From positions 98,798 to 162,797 of the forward strand of contig NZ_JANZXA010000012.1 of NCBI RefSeq assembly GCF_025153475.1: DNA of 64,000 bases, in the 5' to 3' direction. Made by a program: the position numbers and the translations under genes. The notes under the pieces were generated by a model, which was given only the letters and a program-made list of their open reading frames with translations, was not told where the DNA came from and made no database searches. The DNA comes from Novosphingobium mangrovisedimenti. Its GTDB lineage: Bacteria; Pseudomonadota; Alphaproteobacteria; Sphingomonadales; Sphingomonadaceae. This document shows, in pieces, positions 35,844 through 45,054 of this stretch (position 1 is the first letter of the stretch; the number at the start of each line of letters is the position of its first letter).

Positions 35844-35994
35844 GTCAGCGCGCCCACGCGGCGCCCCGAAATCGGCCTGCCCCACCTGCCCATCCACGTG
35901 CGAAGGCGGCTGCACGGCAAGTGCCGACCCGAAAATTTGGCTGCTTGCATCCTCTACCCCATCGATCTTGGCTCTTGCGCCAACTGATTACAAA

Positions 35995-36011
35995 TGCATA
36001 ACGGATATGCA
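35995..36011. promoter_or_regulatory. Catabolic-cluster palindrome, copy 3
   Basis: TGCATAACGGATATGCA; the reverse complement is TGCATATCCGTTATGCA, a perfect TGCATA-N5-TATGCA dyad. It lies in the gap between the MDR reductase operon and the divergent flavoprotein, 78 bases before the latter's ATG. Confidence 0.65.
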
Positions 36012-36088
36012 ATAAAGGTCAATAAGCAAGAGCCGGGCAGAGCCCGTGCAAGTGACCGCCGCAACGCGAAAGACAGGGCAGAGGCAGA

Positions 36089-37771
36089 ATGGCTGACCAG
36101 TATGACGTGATCGTAGTTGGCGCTGGCGCAGCGGGCCTCACCGCAGCATGCGTCGCAGCGGTACGCGGCTGTTCGGTGCTGCTGCTGGAACAGGCAGCCC
36201 AGATCGGGGGAACCAGCGCGATTTCCGGCGGGATGGTCTGGATGCCTGCCAATGACAAGATGAAAACGATCGGGCTTGACGATGATCTGGAGAAAGCCCG
36301 GCAATACTTGTATCCCCTGACGGGGGACGCTTCGAACGAACGTCTAGACGCGTTCCTCGAACGCAGCAGCGAAGCGCTGACCTTCCTTGAACGACACACG
36401 TCAGTTCGCCTGCGCCCGGTCAGGTCTTACCCGGACTATTATCCCTTTCTCGCAGGAGCCCAGCCCGGAGGGCGTGTACTGGAACCCGTGCCCTTCGACG
36501 CAACCAAGCTGGGCGAAGCCTTTGCATGGCTGCGCCCGCCCCTGCCCGAATTCATGCTGCTTGGCGGAATGATGGTCAGTCGCGAGGACATTGCCCATTT
36601 CCGCCGGTTCGGTCGCTCGTTGGGTTCGTCATGGCGCGTACTCGGGCTTGTGGCCAGCTACCTCAAGCAGCGCATCGCCGCGCCGCGCGGAACGACACTC
36701 TACCTGGGCAATGCATTGATCGCACGCCTCTTGAAGTCGGCGCGCGACGTCGGCGTCGACATGCGCCTGGGAGCAAGCGTCAATTCGCTGCTGCTCGAAC
36801 AGGGGCGCGTGATCGGAGTGCAGGCTAACGTCGATGGCAAGGTGGTCGAATTCCACGGCAAGGGCGGCGTCGTTCTGGCAACGGGCGGCCTGTCTCAGGA
36901 CGCTGGCTTTCGCGCGCATTACGTGCCGGAAACCATCGGAGCCTGCACGGCGACCGTACCGCGCAACGGTGCAGCCTGCGGAGCGCGCCTTGCCACCACG
37001 GTTGATGCGCGCATGAGCGATCCAGCCGAGGGCAGTGGTTTCTGGGTGCCGATATCCAGTTTCACGTATCGCGACGGCAGCCCCGGCTATTTCCCGCACA
37101 CGGTGACGGACAGGGGCAAACCGGGAATGATCGCCGTGGCTGCGGACGGCAAGCGCTTCGTCAACGAAGCGCTATCCTACCATGAATTCGGCCTGGCCCA
37201 GATTGCAAGAGGGCGTGCAGCCATCCCGGCCCACCTCATCTGCGACAGCGCCTTCCTCTGGAAATACGGCATAGGCCGCATCCGTCCATTCACGATGGCG
37301 CTCAAGCCCTTCATCGCAAGCGGTTACTTGCGCACGGCCCAGACAATCGAGGAACTGGCGGCGCACATCGGCGTACCGCCGGCTGTTCTGAATGGAACCG
37401 TTGCACGATTCAACAAAGATGCGGCGCACGGGCAGGACCACGAGTTCGAACGAGGCGCAGACATATATCAGCGCCACCTTGGCGACGGCGAGGTACAGCC
37501 GAATCCATGCGTTGCACCTGTCGCCAAGCCGCCGTTTTACAGCGTTGCCGTACGGCCGGGCGACCTTGGCATGTCAGCCGGCATCGTGACGAGCCCGACG
37601 ACCGAAGTCCTTTCAAGCTCGGGAGAAAGCGTACCGGGGCTCTATGCATGCGGAAACGACATGCAGTCAGTGATGAACGGGGCATATCCGGGTCCGGGCA
37701 TCACCCTGGGGCCTGCCCTGACATTCGGGTACGTCGCCGCGACCAGGATCGCTGACGGCTTGCAGTCCTGA
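36089..37771 (+). CDS. FAD-dependent dehydrogenase, KstD/fumarate-reductase flavoprotein family
   Basis: A 560-residue soluble flavoprotein. The dinucleotide fold is VIVVGAGAAGLTAACVAAVRG at residues 7-27, followed by GGTSAISGGMVWMPAN. The FAD-binding return GGVVLATGGLSQDAG and the C-terminal SAGIVTSPTTEVLSSSG, GLYACGNDMQSVMNGAYPGPG and TLGPALTFGYVAA are typical of 3-ketosteroid-delta-1-dehydrogenase-like and 4-oxocyclohexanecarboxylate-desaturase-like enzymes. It could introduce a double bond next to a ring ketone. ATG 36089 follows AGAGG. It is divergent from the MDR gene and leads a unit with an SDR. Its electrons might pass to the TcuB-like protein encoded at 59784-60950. Confidence 0.88.
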   Translation: MADQYDVIVVGAGAAGLTAACVAAVRGCSVLLLEQAAQIGGTSAISGGMVWMPANDKMKTIGLDDDLEKARQYLYPLTGDASNERLDAFLERSSEALTFLERHTSVRLRPVRSYPDYYPFLAGAQPGGRVLEPVPFDATKLGEAFAWLRPPLPEFMLLGGMMVSREDIAHFRRFGRSLGSSWRVLGLVASYLKQRIAAPRGTTLYLGNALIARLLKSARDVGVDMRLGASVNSLLLEQGRVIGVQANVDGKVVEFHGKGGVVLATGGLSQDAGFRAHYVPETIGACTATVPRNGAACGARLATTVDARMSDPAEGSGFWVPISSFTYRDGSPGYFPHTVTDRGKPGMIAVAADGKRFVNEALSYHEFGLAQIARGRAAIPAHLICDSAFLWKYGIGRIRPFTMALKPFIASGYLRTAQTIEELAAHIGVPPAVLNGTVARFNKDAAHGQDHEFERGADIYQRHLGDGEVQPNPCVAPVAKPPFYSVAVRPGDLGMSAGIVTSPTTEVLSSSGESVPGLYACGNDMQSVMNGAYPGPGITLGPALTFGYVAATRIADGLQS

Positions 37772-37844
37772 AGCATGCCACCAGGCAGAAACCGCGCACT
37801 TTATTCCAGCGGCCATGTGCCGCGCATTTCGTGAGGCAGTTCAA

Positions 37845-38588
37845 GTGAATGAGATCGTCATAGTGACGGGTGCAAGCCGCGGCATAGGGGCTGCCATTGC
37901 CTATCAGCTGGCAAGCTCCGGCTATACCGTCGGGTGCATTTCGCGCTCGGGTTCATTGCCGCAAGTAGAGGCACCGGAACCTGAAGTCATGGCAAGGTGC
38001 GCCGCTCTCAGCGCAGACGTGACCGACGAGGGCGCGCTGCGCAAAGCGATCGCCGATCTGGCCGCGTCCGGGGCAAGGCTCGTGGGACTGGTCAACAACG
38101 CCGGCTTTCATACGGAATGCCCATCCGCTGAATTATCTCTGGCCGAATGGCGCGCGGTGATGGCAGGCAACGCGGAATCCGTGATTGTGGGATGCCAGGC
38201 AGCCTTCCCGTTTCTGCGGGATTCAGGCGGTCTGATCGTGAATATCGGATCCTTCTTCGATAAGCTCGGGGTGAAACAGAACCTTGCGTACTGTGCATCG
38301 AAAGCCGCGGTCGGCTCGATAAGTCGCGTTCTGGCGGTAGAATGGGCGCGTCATGGTATTGCCGTTGTCAACATCGCCCCCGGCTACATCCTGACGGACC
38401 TGAACCGCGACGATTGGGAAAAGCCGGGTGGGATGCTGCGGCCTTATCTGGAAAAGCGCATCCCGGGCCGCAAGCCCGGTTCGCCGCGGGATATCGCAGC
38501 GCTCACCGCCAATCTGTTTTCCACGTCCGGCACATTCCTGTCGGGCGAGACCATCTATGTCGACGGGGCGCAGGCCCTGGTTGCCTGA
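37845..38588 (+). CDS. Short-chain dehydrogenase/reductase
   Basis: A 247-residue classical SDR. TGASRGIGAAIAYQLA is the NAD(P)-binding TGxxxGIG; LVNNAGF is the NNAG motif; NIGSFFDKLGVKQNLAYCASK gives the Ser-Tyr-Lys catalytic set; APGYILTDLNRD and the ending LSGETIYVDGAQ are standard. GTG 37845 behind GAGG is preferred; an upstream ATG at 37815 is possible. It lies 73 bases after the flavoprotein and is probably co-transcribed. It presumably interconverts a ring alcohol and ketone, or a beta-hydroxyacyl intermediate, of the unknown substrate. Confidence 0.92.
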   Translation: MNEIVIVTGASRGIGAAIAYQLASSGYTVGCISRSGSLPQVEAPEPEVMARCAALSADVTDEGALRKAIADLAASGARLVGLVNNAGFHTECPSAELSLAEWRAVMAGNAESVIVGCQAAFPFLRDSGGLIVNIGSFFDKLGVKQNLAYCASKAAVGSISRVLAVEWARHGIAVVNIAPGYILTDLNRDDWEKPGGMLRPYLEKRIPGRKPGSPRDIAALTANLFSTSGTFLSGETIYVDGAQALVA

Positions 38589-38613
38589 CGGCACCGCACT
38601 CCCCCGAATGCAT

Positions 38614-38642
38614 GAAGGGCGCGGCAAGACGCCGCGCCCTTC
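38614..38642. terminator. Hairpin between convergent SDR and TonB receptor genes
   Basis: A 12-bp perfect stem, GAAGGGCGCGGC/GCCGCGCCCTTC, with a 5-base loop. Neither side has a long T run, so termination efficiency is uncertain, but its position in a convergent gap fits a two-way terminator. Confidence 0.65.
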
Positions 38643-38665
38643 AATCCCCCAACCGGCCAGCTGGC

Positions 38666-41008
38666 TCAGTAGCGGTAGCTGATCGTCGCTCCGTAGGTGG
38701 CCGGCATGCCGGGATACCGGGTCAGGGTTTCGTAGCTCGCGACGACGTTCGTCCAGTAGTACTTGTTGGTGATGTTCTTGCCCCAGATCTGGAACCGCCA
38801 CGTATCATCGCTGCTGTGGATACCGGCGCGCAAATCAATCAGGGCATAGTTGGGAATTTCGTACGTCGGTTCGCTGAAGCCGACAACCGAATTGGCCTTC
38901 GACCTGTATTTCAGCGAGCCTCCCAGGAAGGCATCGACCCGATCGCTGACCGGAAAATCATAGTCGGCGGACACCGAGGCCTGATATTTGGGCGAGAACG
39001 GCACGAGCGCCCCGGCGAAATCATCCTCGACACCGCCCGCGTTTATCCCGACGTATTCCTTAACCTTGGAATCAAGGTAGATGAAGGCACCGTTGATGCT
39101 CAGGCCCCGGACCGGCCATAGGCTGAGTTCCAGTTCAACGCCCTCGGATCGCGACTTCGGGATGTTCACCAGCGCATCGACGATACCGAACACGGGATCG
39201 ATGATCTTGGTTCGAAGCTGCTTGTTCTTGTAGTCGTAATAGAACGCCGCCGCGCTCAGCTGCGCCTTCTTGTCGAACAGCGTCAGTTTCGTGCCGATCT
39301 CGAAGGCCATGACCGATTCCTGCACGACCGGCAGGTATTCTGACTGCACTGCAGCGGACACGGCGGGGTAGCTGCCTGCCTTGTACCCCTTGGCCACGTT
39401 GGCATAGATCAGCGTCCCCTGCTGGGGCTTGAAATCAAGACCGGCTCGCCACGAGACATTGTCTTCCTTCAACGTATCGCTGAACGGCCCGCCCAGATAA
39501 TCTGCCGGATCGCCGTCGCTCGTGATGTTGTCGAGCACGAAGCAGGCCCCAGGCTCATACGGGCCCAGCCCCGGATTGAAGATGCTTGAAAGCGAATTGA
39601 AAAAGTCACCGGTAGGGTAGGCACCATCGACACCCTGATCATAGTAGCAAGTGTAGTATTTTCGCCTTGCATTAGTGTATCGTATTCCTGCCTTTGCAGT
39701 AAGGTGATCCGCGATATCATATTCAGCGTCACCAAATGCCGCAATCGTACGCATAGATTGCTGCGTGGTGTACTCTCCGGTCAGGATGCCGAAGAATTCG
39801 TTCGACGAATTGTCACTGAAATCCAGCTCGCTGATCTCGTCCGCAGTACTGCGATCGTAATTGCCGCCAATCGTGAAGCGGAAAAGCCCCGAGGTATCGT
39901 TGGAAATCCGGAGTTCCTGCGAAAACGAGGTAACATTTCCGCGCTGGTTGTAGACATCCAGAATGCGCGGCGCCACGCCGTCGCCACCCTGGGTCTGGCG
40001 CAACTTGAAGTCCAAGTATGAGGTGAGGCTGGTCAACGTCAAGCCTCCGCCCAACTCGATATCCCCGCGCAGGGACGCCTGGTAGAACCGGTTGTTGGAA
40101 TAGGGCTTGTGGCTGGGCGTATAATCCGCCGCCCGCGCATCCTCTGGCGAAACAGGATAGTCGCTCAGGCTTGCTGGGAGGTTGTCGGGGTCCACCTGGG
40201 GTTGAAAGCCGAAAACCTGGGGCACAATCGGATCGGACCGGTCATTCCAGGCATTGAGTGCCAATTCGAACTTAACAGTGTCCGTTGGTTCGAAATCGAA
40301 CAGAGCGCGCCCCGTGTAGACTTCGCGAGAACCGTTGGTCAGATCGTTGGCATAGTAGCCCCTCTGCCAGTCATCCCCCTTGATGATGCGCCCCGCCACA
40401 CGCGCCTTGAGCGTATCGCTAAGTGGTCCGGAAAGATATGCGTTGGCCTCGAAGGTGGAAAACCGACCATAGGTCAGATCACCTCCGGCAGTGAAGCTGC
40501 TGGTCGGCTTGGCGGCAACGAAGTTGATCGCACCCCCGGTAGAGTTCTGTCCGAACAGCGTGCCCTGCGGCCCCTTGAGAACTTCCACGCGCTCAACATC
40601 GAAATTGGCTTGTCCGGTCAGGATCGAAAATGGCAGTGAAACCTGATCCACATAGACACTGACCGTAGGTGAAGCACCGATGGTGACATCATAAAAGCCT
40701 ACGCCGCGCAAGGTGAAGACCGGTGCGTTGCTTGCGCTGGTCGTGAAGGAAAGGCCCGGTACGGTTGTGGCGATATCCTCGAGGGAGGATATCTGCTGGT
40801 TCTTCAAGGCCTCGCCACTGAGCGCGGTAATTGCCATGCCGACATCGTTTATTGACTGTTCGCGCTTTTGCGCGGTCACGATGATGGCATTGCCATAGCC
40901 TTCGTCATCACCTGCCGCCTGCGCGAACGCAGGTGTAGCGGCAAGAATGGCCATCAAACTGGTCGTGACCTGCAGACCAACGAACTTCGATCCTGTACGC
41001 CTGAACAT
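38666..41008 (-). CDS. TonB-dependent receptor, catabolic cluster (1)
   Basis: A 780-residue outer-membrane receptor starting at ATG 41008 behind GGAGG. The signal peptide ends at PAFAQ, about residue 30. The plug has AIIVTAQKREQSINDVGMAI, VPGLSF, FTLRGVGF, VEVLKGPQGTLFGQNSTGGA and INFVAAKPT. The barrel contains LSIN and SEGVELELSLWPV and ends GATISYRY with a C-terminal aromatic. This is the 'GPQGTLFGxNxTGG' type common in sphingomonads for hydrophobic or aromatic compounds and steroids, distinct from the large sugar receptor at 23862. Its substrate is presumably the compound degraded by the surrounding genes. No cluster palindrome is seen directly upstream. Confidence 0.93.
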   Translation of the reverse strand: MFRRTGSKFVGLQVTTSLMAILAATPAFAQAAGDDEGYGNAIIVTAQKREQSINDVGMAITALSGEALKNQQISSLEDIATTVPGLSFTTSASNAPVFTLRGVGFYDVTIGASPTVSVYVDQVSLPFSILTGQANFDVERVEVLKGPQGTLFGQNSTGGAINFVAAKPTSSFTAGGDLTYGRFSTFEANAYLSGPLSDTLKARVAGRIIKGDDWQRGYYANDLTNGSREVYTGRALFDFEPTDTVKFELALNAWNDRSDPIVPQVFGFQPQVDPDNLPASLSDYPVSPEDARAADYTPSHKPYSNNRFYQASLRGDIELGGGLTLTSLTSYLDFKLRQTQGGDGVAPRILDVYNQRGNVTSFSQELRISNDTSGLFRFTIGGNYDRSTADEISELDFSDNSSNEFFGILTGEYTTQQSMRTIAAFGDAEYDIADHLTAKAGIRYTNARRKYYTCYYDQGVDGAYPTGDFFNSLSSIFNPGLGPYEPGACFVLDNITSDGDPADYLGGPFSDTLKEDNVSWRAGLDFKPQQGTLIYANVAKGYKAGSYPAVSAAVQSEYLPVVQESVMAFEIGTKLTLFDKKAQLSAAAFYYDYKNKQLRTKIIDPVFGIVDALVNIPKSRSEGVELELSLWPVRGLSINGAFIYLDSKVKEYVGINAGGVEDDFAGALVPFSPKYQASVSADYDFPVSDRVDAFLGGSLKYRSKANSVVGFSEPTYEIPNYALIDLRAGIHSSDDTWRFQIWGKNITNKYYWTNVVASYETLTRYPGMPATYGATISYRY

Positions 41009-41246
41009 TGACAAACCTCCTCCCCCCACCGACCAGCGCCCAAGTCGCCTGGCCTGCTCCCATCACTCTTGCCTTCAAATCATCCCAATTCCACAGGTGC
41101 CCGGCATGATCGCCTGGCGCGCAGCGTCGGGGCAGAGCCATGTCCGCAACTCTCGCAACCTGTGGCGTTCTGCAAGGCAGGCGACTTAGCCTGCAAAGCT
41201 TGCTTCTCGCTCAACCAGCCCTAACGCCCTGCCCTGGCACGAACAT

Positions 41247-43703
41247 TCAGAATTGATACCGTGCCTCCAGCATCCATGTACGAGGGCTACCGGGCACGGC
41301 ACTGTTGGACTGAAACAGTTCGCCCAGCGCAACGCCGCCAACCCAGTATTCCTTCTTGGTCACATTCTTGACGATCGCAGCCACACTGAATCCGGTGTCG
41401 TTGTCCGCGATCTGAGCGCGCAAGTTGACCAGAGCGTATCCGGGAAGAACGGCCCCCGGATTGAGATTGGCGGTCGACACGAAATAGACTTTGGACTGCG
41501 CGTAGACATCGCCACGAACGGATAGGTCGAAGCGGGACGAGAGCGGCACCGAAACATTGGCGAATGCCGCCCCGGACCACTTGGCAACGTCCGGATACGT
41601 TCCGAATTCAACCGGTGTACCGCCGGCCACCGAAACCAGGTTGTCGGTAAAGTCCGCATCGGTGAAGTTGAGCTGACCACCTACCGTCAGCCAGTGAGTC
41701 AGATCGACATGGGCGTCCAACTCGGCTCCGCGCACACGCGCCTTGGGCACGTTGACTGTCACTGCCGCCGGACTGATCCCGACAAGGGTATAGGCCACAC
41801 GCTGCGCATCGCGAATCCAGCTTTGATACAGGGCTATATTGATGTGATACGGCATCGCGCCGCGCCCCTGATGCTTCAGCCCCAGTTCCAGGTCGGTCAG
41901 CGATTCCGTTCCATAAATGGTGCCGCCCTCTTCGGTGGAAATCGGGAACGGCTTGACCAGGCCATTCAGGCCGCCGAGGCGGTAGCTCCTGCGCTGGGCC
42001 AGGTAAATCAGCGTGTCCGGGGTGGCCTGGTATTGCAAACCCAGCGTCCAGCTCACCGAATCGAAGCTCTTGTTCTGCTTGAAATCGAAACCCGGCTCAG
42101 GCGCGAGAACATTGAAATCGCGAGGCTGATGACGAAGCCTGGATTCCTGATTCGTGTAACGCAGCCCAGCAGTGAAGCTGAGACCTTCGACCCCCAGCGC
42201 ATCCCCCAGGTCATAAGTCCCCTGTCCGAAGACCGCGTAAGTCGTGTTTCGCTTGATGTATTCCGAAACCTGAATGACCCGGGTTCCCGGAAAGTCGAAC
42301 AGGTCGCTGGTCGTCAGGTTGTAGATCTTGTCTTTCGAGAAAAACGCGCCAAGCACGTAGTCGAGATTTCCGGCAGCCGCCGTCCCCTGCAATTGCAGCT
42401 CGGACGAGAAACTCTTGAGTTTGTCACGGCGGCCCAGTGGCTCGCCATCCGCAGTTTTCGGGTAGAAACCGTTGCTGTCGATGCCGAACGGAGTACCGTC
42501 GATATCACTGAACGTGGTCGAGTTGCTATCGATATATCCCAGGACCAGCTTGATCTTGGTGGCGGGACCGACATCGACCGACGTCGCATTGGAGATCAAC
42601 AGCGCCTTGCTGTCGTACGAGTTCAGGCCGTCGATATCCACCTTGTAGGGGCCACGCTGACGCTGGAGTTCCAGGAAAGCCGGCAGTCCACCGTCCGGAA
42701 GATGCGGCGTGGCCGCAGCATAGGCTGCCCCCGCTTCAGGACCGAGCAGGTAGTCGTCAGGTGAAGACACGTCCGTGAAACCGATGCCTGGCACCAGGCC
42801 TGTAGGCAGGATGCTGTACAGCACGCCCGTGGTGGAAGACCCGCCGCTCTTCAAATAGTCGGCAACGAAAGTGTTCTCGACCCCCGGCGCGGGTCGCGCC
42901 AATATCGTTAGGCGCCCGCCGGTCCGATCGACCACGCCGATTGTGCAATTGCGATCGGAACGCAGGTCATCCCGAGAAGGATCCTGAGGCAGCCCGAACA
43001 ACGGATAAGGCTGGCGGCAGGACGGGTTCAGGTTCTCCTGGAAACCATCGCGGTACTGGTGGACGCCGGCCAGGCGTACGATGAAGTTGCCATCGGCCAA
43101 AGGCACGTTGATGGCGCCTTCGGCATGGATCGCGCGAAAGTTGCCGCCTCGGCCAAGCAGGTAGCCGCCAAAGGTCTCGGCAGGACGAGCCGTCGTGAAC
43201 AGCACGGCACCGCCTGTCGCGTTCCTGCCGAACAAGGTGCCTTGCGGCCCTTTCAGCACCTGGATCGATTCAAGATCATAGAAGGCCGAGGCACCTGCGA
43301 TGCCTGTGGAGAGCGGCACTTCGTTGAAATAGGGCAGAACGCCGGGAACGGTGTTGCTGAAAGCATCCAGCGACTGACCACGGATCACGTAGTTGAGCTG
43401 GTTGGAGTTCTGCGAGGAACGAACCGTGAGCCCCGGCGAACTGATCTGCAGGTCGTCCTCGGACGAAATGGCCCGCTCCTTCAGGGCTTCCGACGTCAGG
43501 GCCGCAACCGAAACCGGAGTGCGTTGAAGGCTTTCCGCACGGCGGCGCGCAGTAACGATGATGTCGCCCGCAGCAATACCGCCTTCGGCGGATACGGCAT
43601 CCGTTTCCATTCCGGCGTTACCGGCAACTTGCGCGTAAACCGACGCAGGCGCCAGAGCCGCCAAGGCCACCGACGCCGAAAAGATACCCTTCAAGATTGC
43701 CAT
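41247..43703 (-). CDS. TonB-dependent receptor, catabolic cluster (2)
   Basis: An 818-residue receptor. The real start is ATG 43703 (MAILKGIFSASVALAALAPA) behind GGGAGAGGGG rather than the longer frame. The signal peptide ends at VYAQ. The plug contains DIIVTARRRAESLQRTPVSV, ISSPGLTVRSSQ, VIRGQSLD, IQVLKGPQGTLFGRNATGGA and VLFTTARPA; the C-terminus is TWMLEARYQF. Two striking sequences lie just upstream: a large inverted repeat (43727-43767) and the cluster palindrome (43795-43811). It is therefore probably co-regulated with the catabolic operons. It lies in tandem with receptor 1, 238 bases apart. Confidence 0.93.
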   Translation of the reverse strand: MAILKGIFSASVALAALAPASVYAQVAGNAGMETDAVSAEGGIAAGDIIVTARRRAESLQRTPVSVAALTSEALKERAISSEDDLQISSPGLTVRSSQNSNQLNYVIRGQSLDAFSNTVPGVLPYFNEVPLSTGIAGASAFYDLESIQVLKGPQGTLFGRNATGGAVLFTTARPAETFGGYLLGRGGNFRAIHAEGAINVPLADGNFIVRLAGVHQYRDGFQENLNPSCRQPYPLFGLPQDPSRDDLRSDRNCTIGVVDRTGGRLTILARPAPGVENTFVADYLKSGGSSTTGVLYSILPTGLVPGIGFTDVSSPDDYLLGPEAGAAYAAATPHLPDGGLPAFLELQRQRGPYKVDIDGLNSYDSKALLISNATSVDVGPATKIKLVLGYIDSNSTTFSDIDGTPFGIDSNGFYPKTADGEPLGRRDKLKSFSSELQLQGTAAAGNLDYVLGAFFSKDKIYNLTTSDLFDFPGTRVIQVSEYIKRNTTYAVFGQGTYDLGDALGVEGLSFTAGLRYTNQESRLRHQPRDFNVLAPEPGFDFKQNKSFDSVSWTLGLQYQATPDTLIYLAQRRSYRLGGLNGLVKPFPISTEEGGTIYGTESLTDLELGLKHQGRGAMPYHINIALYQSWIRDAQRVAYTLVGISPAAVTVNVPKARVRGAELDAHVDLTHWLTVGGQLNFTDADFTDNLVSVAGGTPVEFGTYPDVAKWSGAAFANVSVPLSSRFDLSVRGDVYAQSKVYFVSTANLNPGAVLPGYALVNLRAQIADNDTGFSVAAIVKNVTKKEYWVGGVALGELFQSNSAVPGSPRTWMLEARYQF

Positions 43704-43726
43704 CTTGTACCCCTCTCCCAGATCTT

Positions 43727-43767
43727 TCATGCATTAAATGCATTTCGTTTATGCATTTAATGCATGA
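43727..43767. repeat. Inverted repeat with 17-bp arms upstream of receptor 2
   Basis: Arms 43727-43743 and 43751-43767 (TCATGCATTAAATGCAT and its reverse complement) are separated by TTCGTTT. Each arm is itself nearly palindromic (ATGCATTAAATGCAT), so four TGCAT boxes stand in a row. It covers the region 24-64 bases before the ATG, where a promoter or 5' UTR would lie. Confidence 0.85.
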
Positions 43768-43794
43768 CTCGCCCAGCGGTGTCAATACACTTAT

Positions 43795-43811
43795 TGCATT
43801 CCTAATATGCA
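43795..43811. promoter_or_regulatory. Catabolic-cluster palindrome, copy 4
   Basis: TGCATTCCTAATATGCA, flanked by T and A, which lengthens the dyad to TTGCAT...ATGCAA. It lies 92 bases before the receptor 2 start. Confidence 0.6.
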
Positions 43812-43899
43812 AAATATCTTCAGATCACAGTTCCCCGCATCCGTTCACATACGAGACGAAGTCTTCAGAACTTCCGAGTGTGGAGGGAACCGAGCCCCG

Positions 43900-45000
43900 T
43901 CAGCGCCGCTCACCAAGCCGAGGTGCAGGGTTCAACGCATCATCCGACTGGAACACGCGCGCGATTGGCAAAGGAAGTGCGGGCAACGTCACGCCGTCAA
44001 CGACGACTTTCCTGCCGAAGGTCTTCCGCACTGCCTGGTGATCCCCGCTGACAGCCTCGGGCAGATCGCAGACCAGCGAGCAGCAAACGTCGGATAGGCC
44101 GAAAGCCTTCATCCAGTCCGCGGCACTACGCTGCGCCATGATCTCTGCGACCGCCGACCGGACCTGTTCGGGATTTTCATCACACGAATCGCGCAAGGCA
44201 TCGGGCAAACCGATGATCCGGCAGAATTCGACCCAGAACCTTTCCTCCATGGGCGCTGCGGCAATGTGACGGGCGTCTGACGTTCGGTAGTATTGATAGC
44301 GCGGGCTTCCACCATTGGTCAGGCCCAGATTGGGGGCCGTCCAGTGACCGGAATAAAACCCCTCGCCCAGATCGGCATAAGCGAACATCGGCAAGGCGTC
44401 GCACATGGCCACATCAATGTAGCAACCTTTGCCCGTTTGCTGGCGCTTCAACAGCGCCAGCAGCACATTGATGACTGCAGGCATACTGCCACAGGCGATG
44501 TCCGCAATCAGCGCAGGAGGCAAGATCGGGTCGCCTTGCGCATCCACTGAGCGCTGCGCGAGCCCACTTTCCGCAAAGAAGTTCAGATCGTGCCCGGCTA
44601 TCGAGGCACGCGGCCCTGTCTGGCCCCACCCCGTCACCGAACAATAGATCATACGGGGATTGATCCGGCTGACCGTTTCATAGTCCAGCCCGAACTTCGC
44701 CATCACGCCGGGCCGGAACTGCTCAACCAGAATATCCGCGCGTTCAAGCCAGGGGCGCAATGCCTTTTGATCATCGGCATTCTTCAGGTCCAATACCAGG
44801 CTCTCCTTGCCCCGGTTGAGCATGTGGAAATTGGTACTGTCAGCGCCCAGCCTGGGTTCGTAATGGCGCATATCATCGCCCCGCCCGGGCCGCTCGATCT
44901 TGATGACACGGGCGCCAGCCTCGCACAGCATCAGGCTCGCAAGCGGGCCGGGCAGCAGCATGCCGAAGTCGAGGACCAACAGGCCGCTTAGCGGAGACAT
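43900..45000 (-). CDS. Family III (CaiB/BaiF) CoA-transferase 1
   Basis: A 366-residue CoA-transferase that moves CoA between carboxylates through an aspartyl-CoA intermediate. VLDFGMLLPGPLASLMLCEAG and GARVIKIERPGRGDDMRHYEP form the conserved start. The likely catalytic Asp is in IAGHDLNFFAESG, and LPPALIADIACGSMPAVINV follows. It starts at ATG 45000, 54 bases after the SDR gene, in the unit MFS-SDR-CoA-transferase. It is somewhat shorter than the usual 380-430 residues, mainly in the small domain. Either it activates the starting acid or a late intermediate; alpha-methylacyl-CoA racemase is another role of this fold. Confidence 0.9.
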   Translation of the reverse strand: MSPLSGLLVLDFGMLLPGPLASLMLCEAGARVIKIERPGRGDDMRHYEPRLGADSTNFHMLNRGKESLVLDLKNADDQKALRPWLERADILVEQFRPGVMAKFGLDYETVSRINPRMIYCSVTGWGQTGPRASIAGHDLNFFAESGLAQRSVDAQGDPILPPALIADIACGSMPAVINVLLALLKRQQTGKGCYIDVAMCDALPMFAYADLGEGFYSGHWTAPNLGLTNGGSPRYQYYRTSDARHIAAAPMEERFWVEFCRIIGLPDALRDSCDENPEQVRSAVAEIMAQRSAADWMKAFGLSDVCCSLVCDLPEAVSGDHQAVRKTFGRKVVVDGVTLPALPLPIARVFQSDDALNPAPRLGERR

Positions 45001-45054
45001 GCCTGATCCGTGCGGTTCATGGACACGATCGAAAGAGCTTCGCTGATCGCCAAC

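Noticed and set aside
36089..37771. Steroid degradation as the cluster's function, from the KstD-like flavoprotein
   Set aside because: No KshA/B, Hsa, IpdAB or sterol side-chain genes are visible. The same flavoprotein family also acts on simple cyclic ketones, and the operon instead matches alicyclic-acid oxidation.
41694..42764. Plus-strand frame opposite TonB receptor 2
   Set aside because: Antisense to a canonical receptor barrel; no motif or ribosome site.
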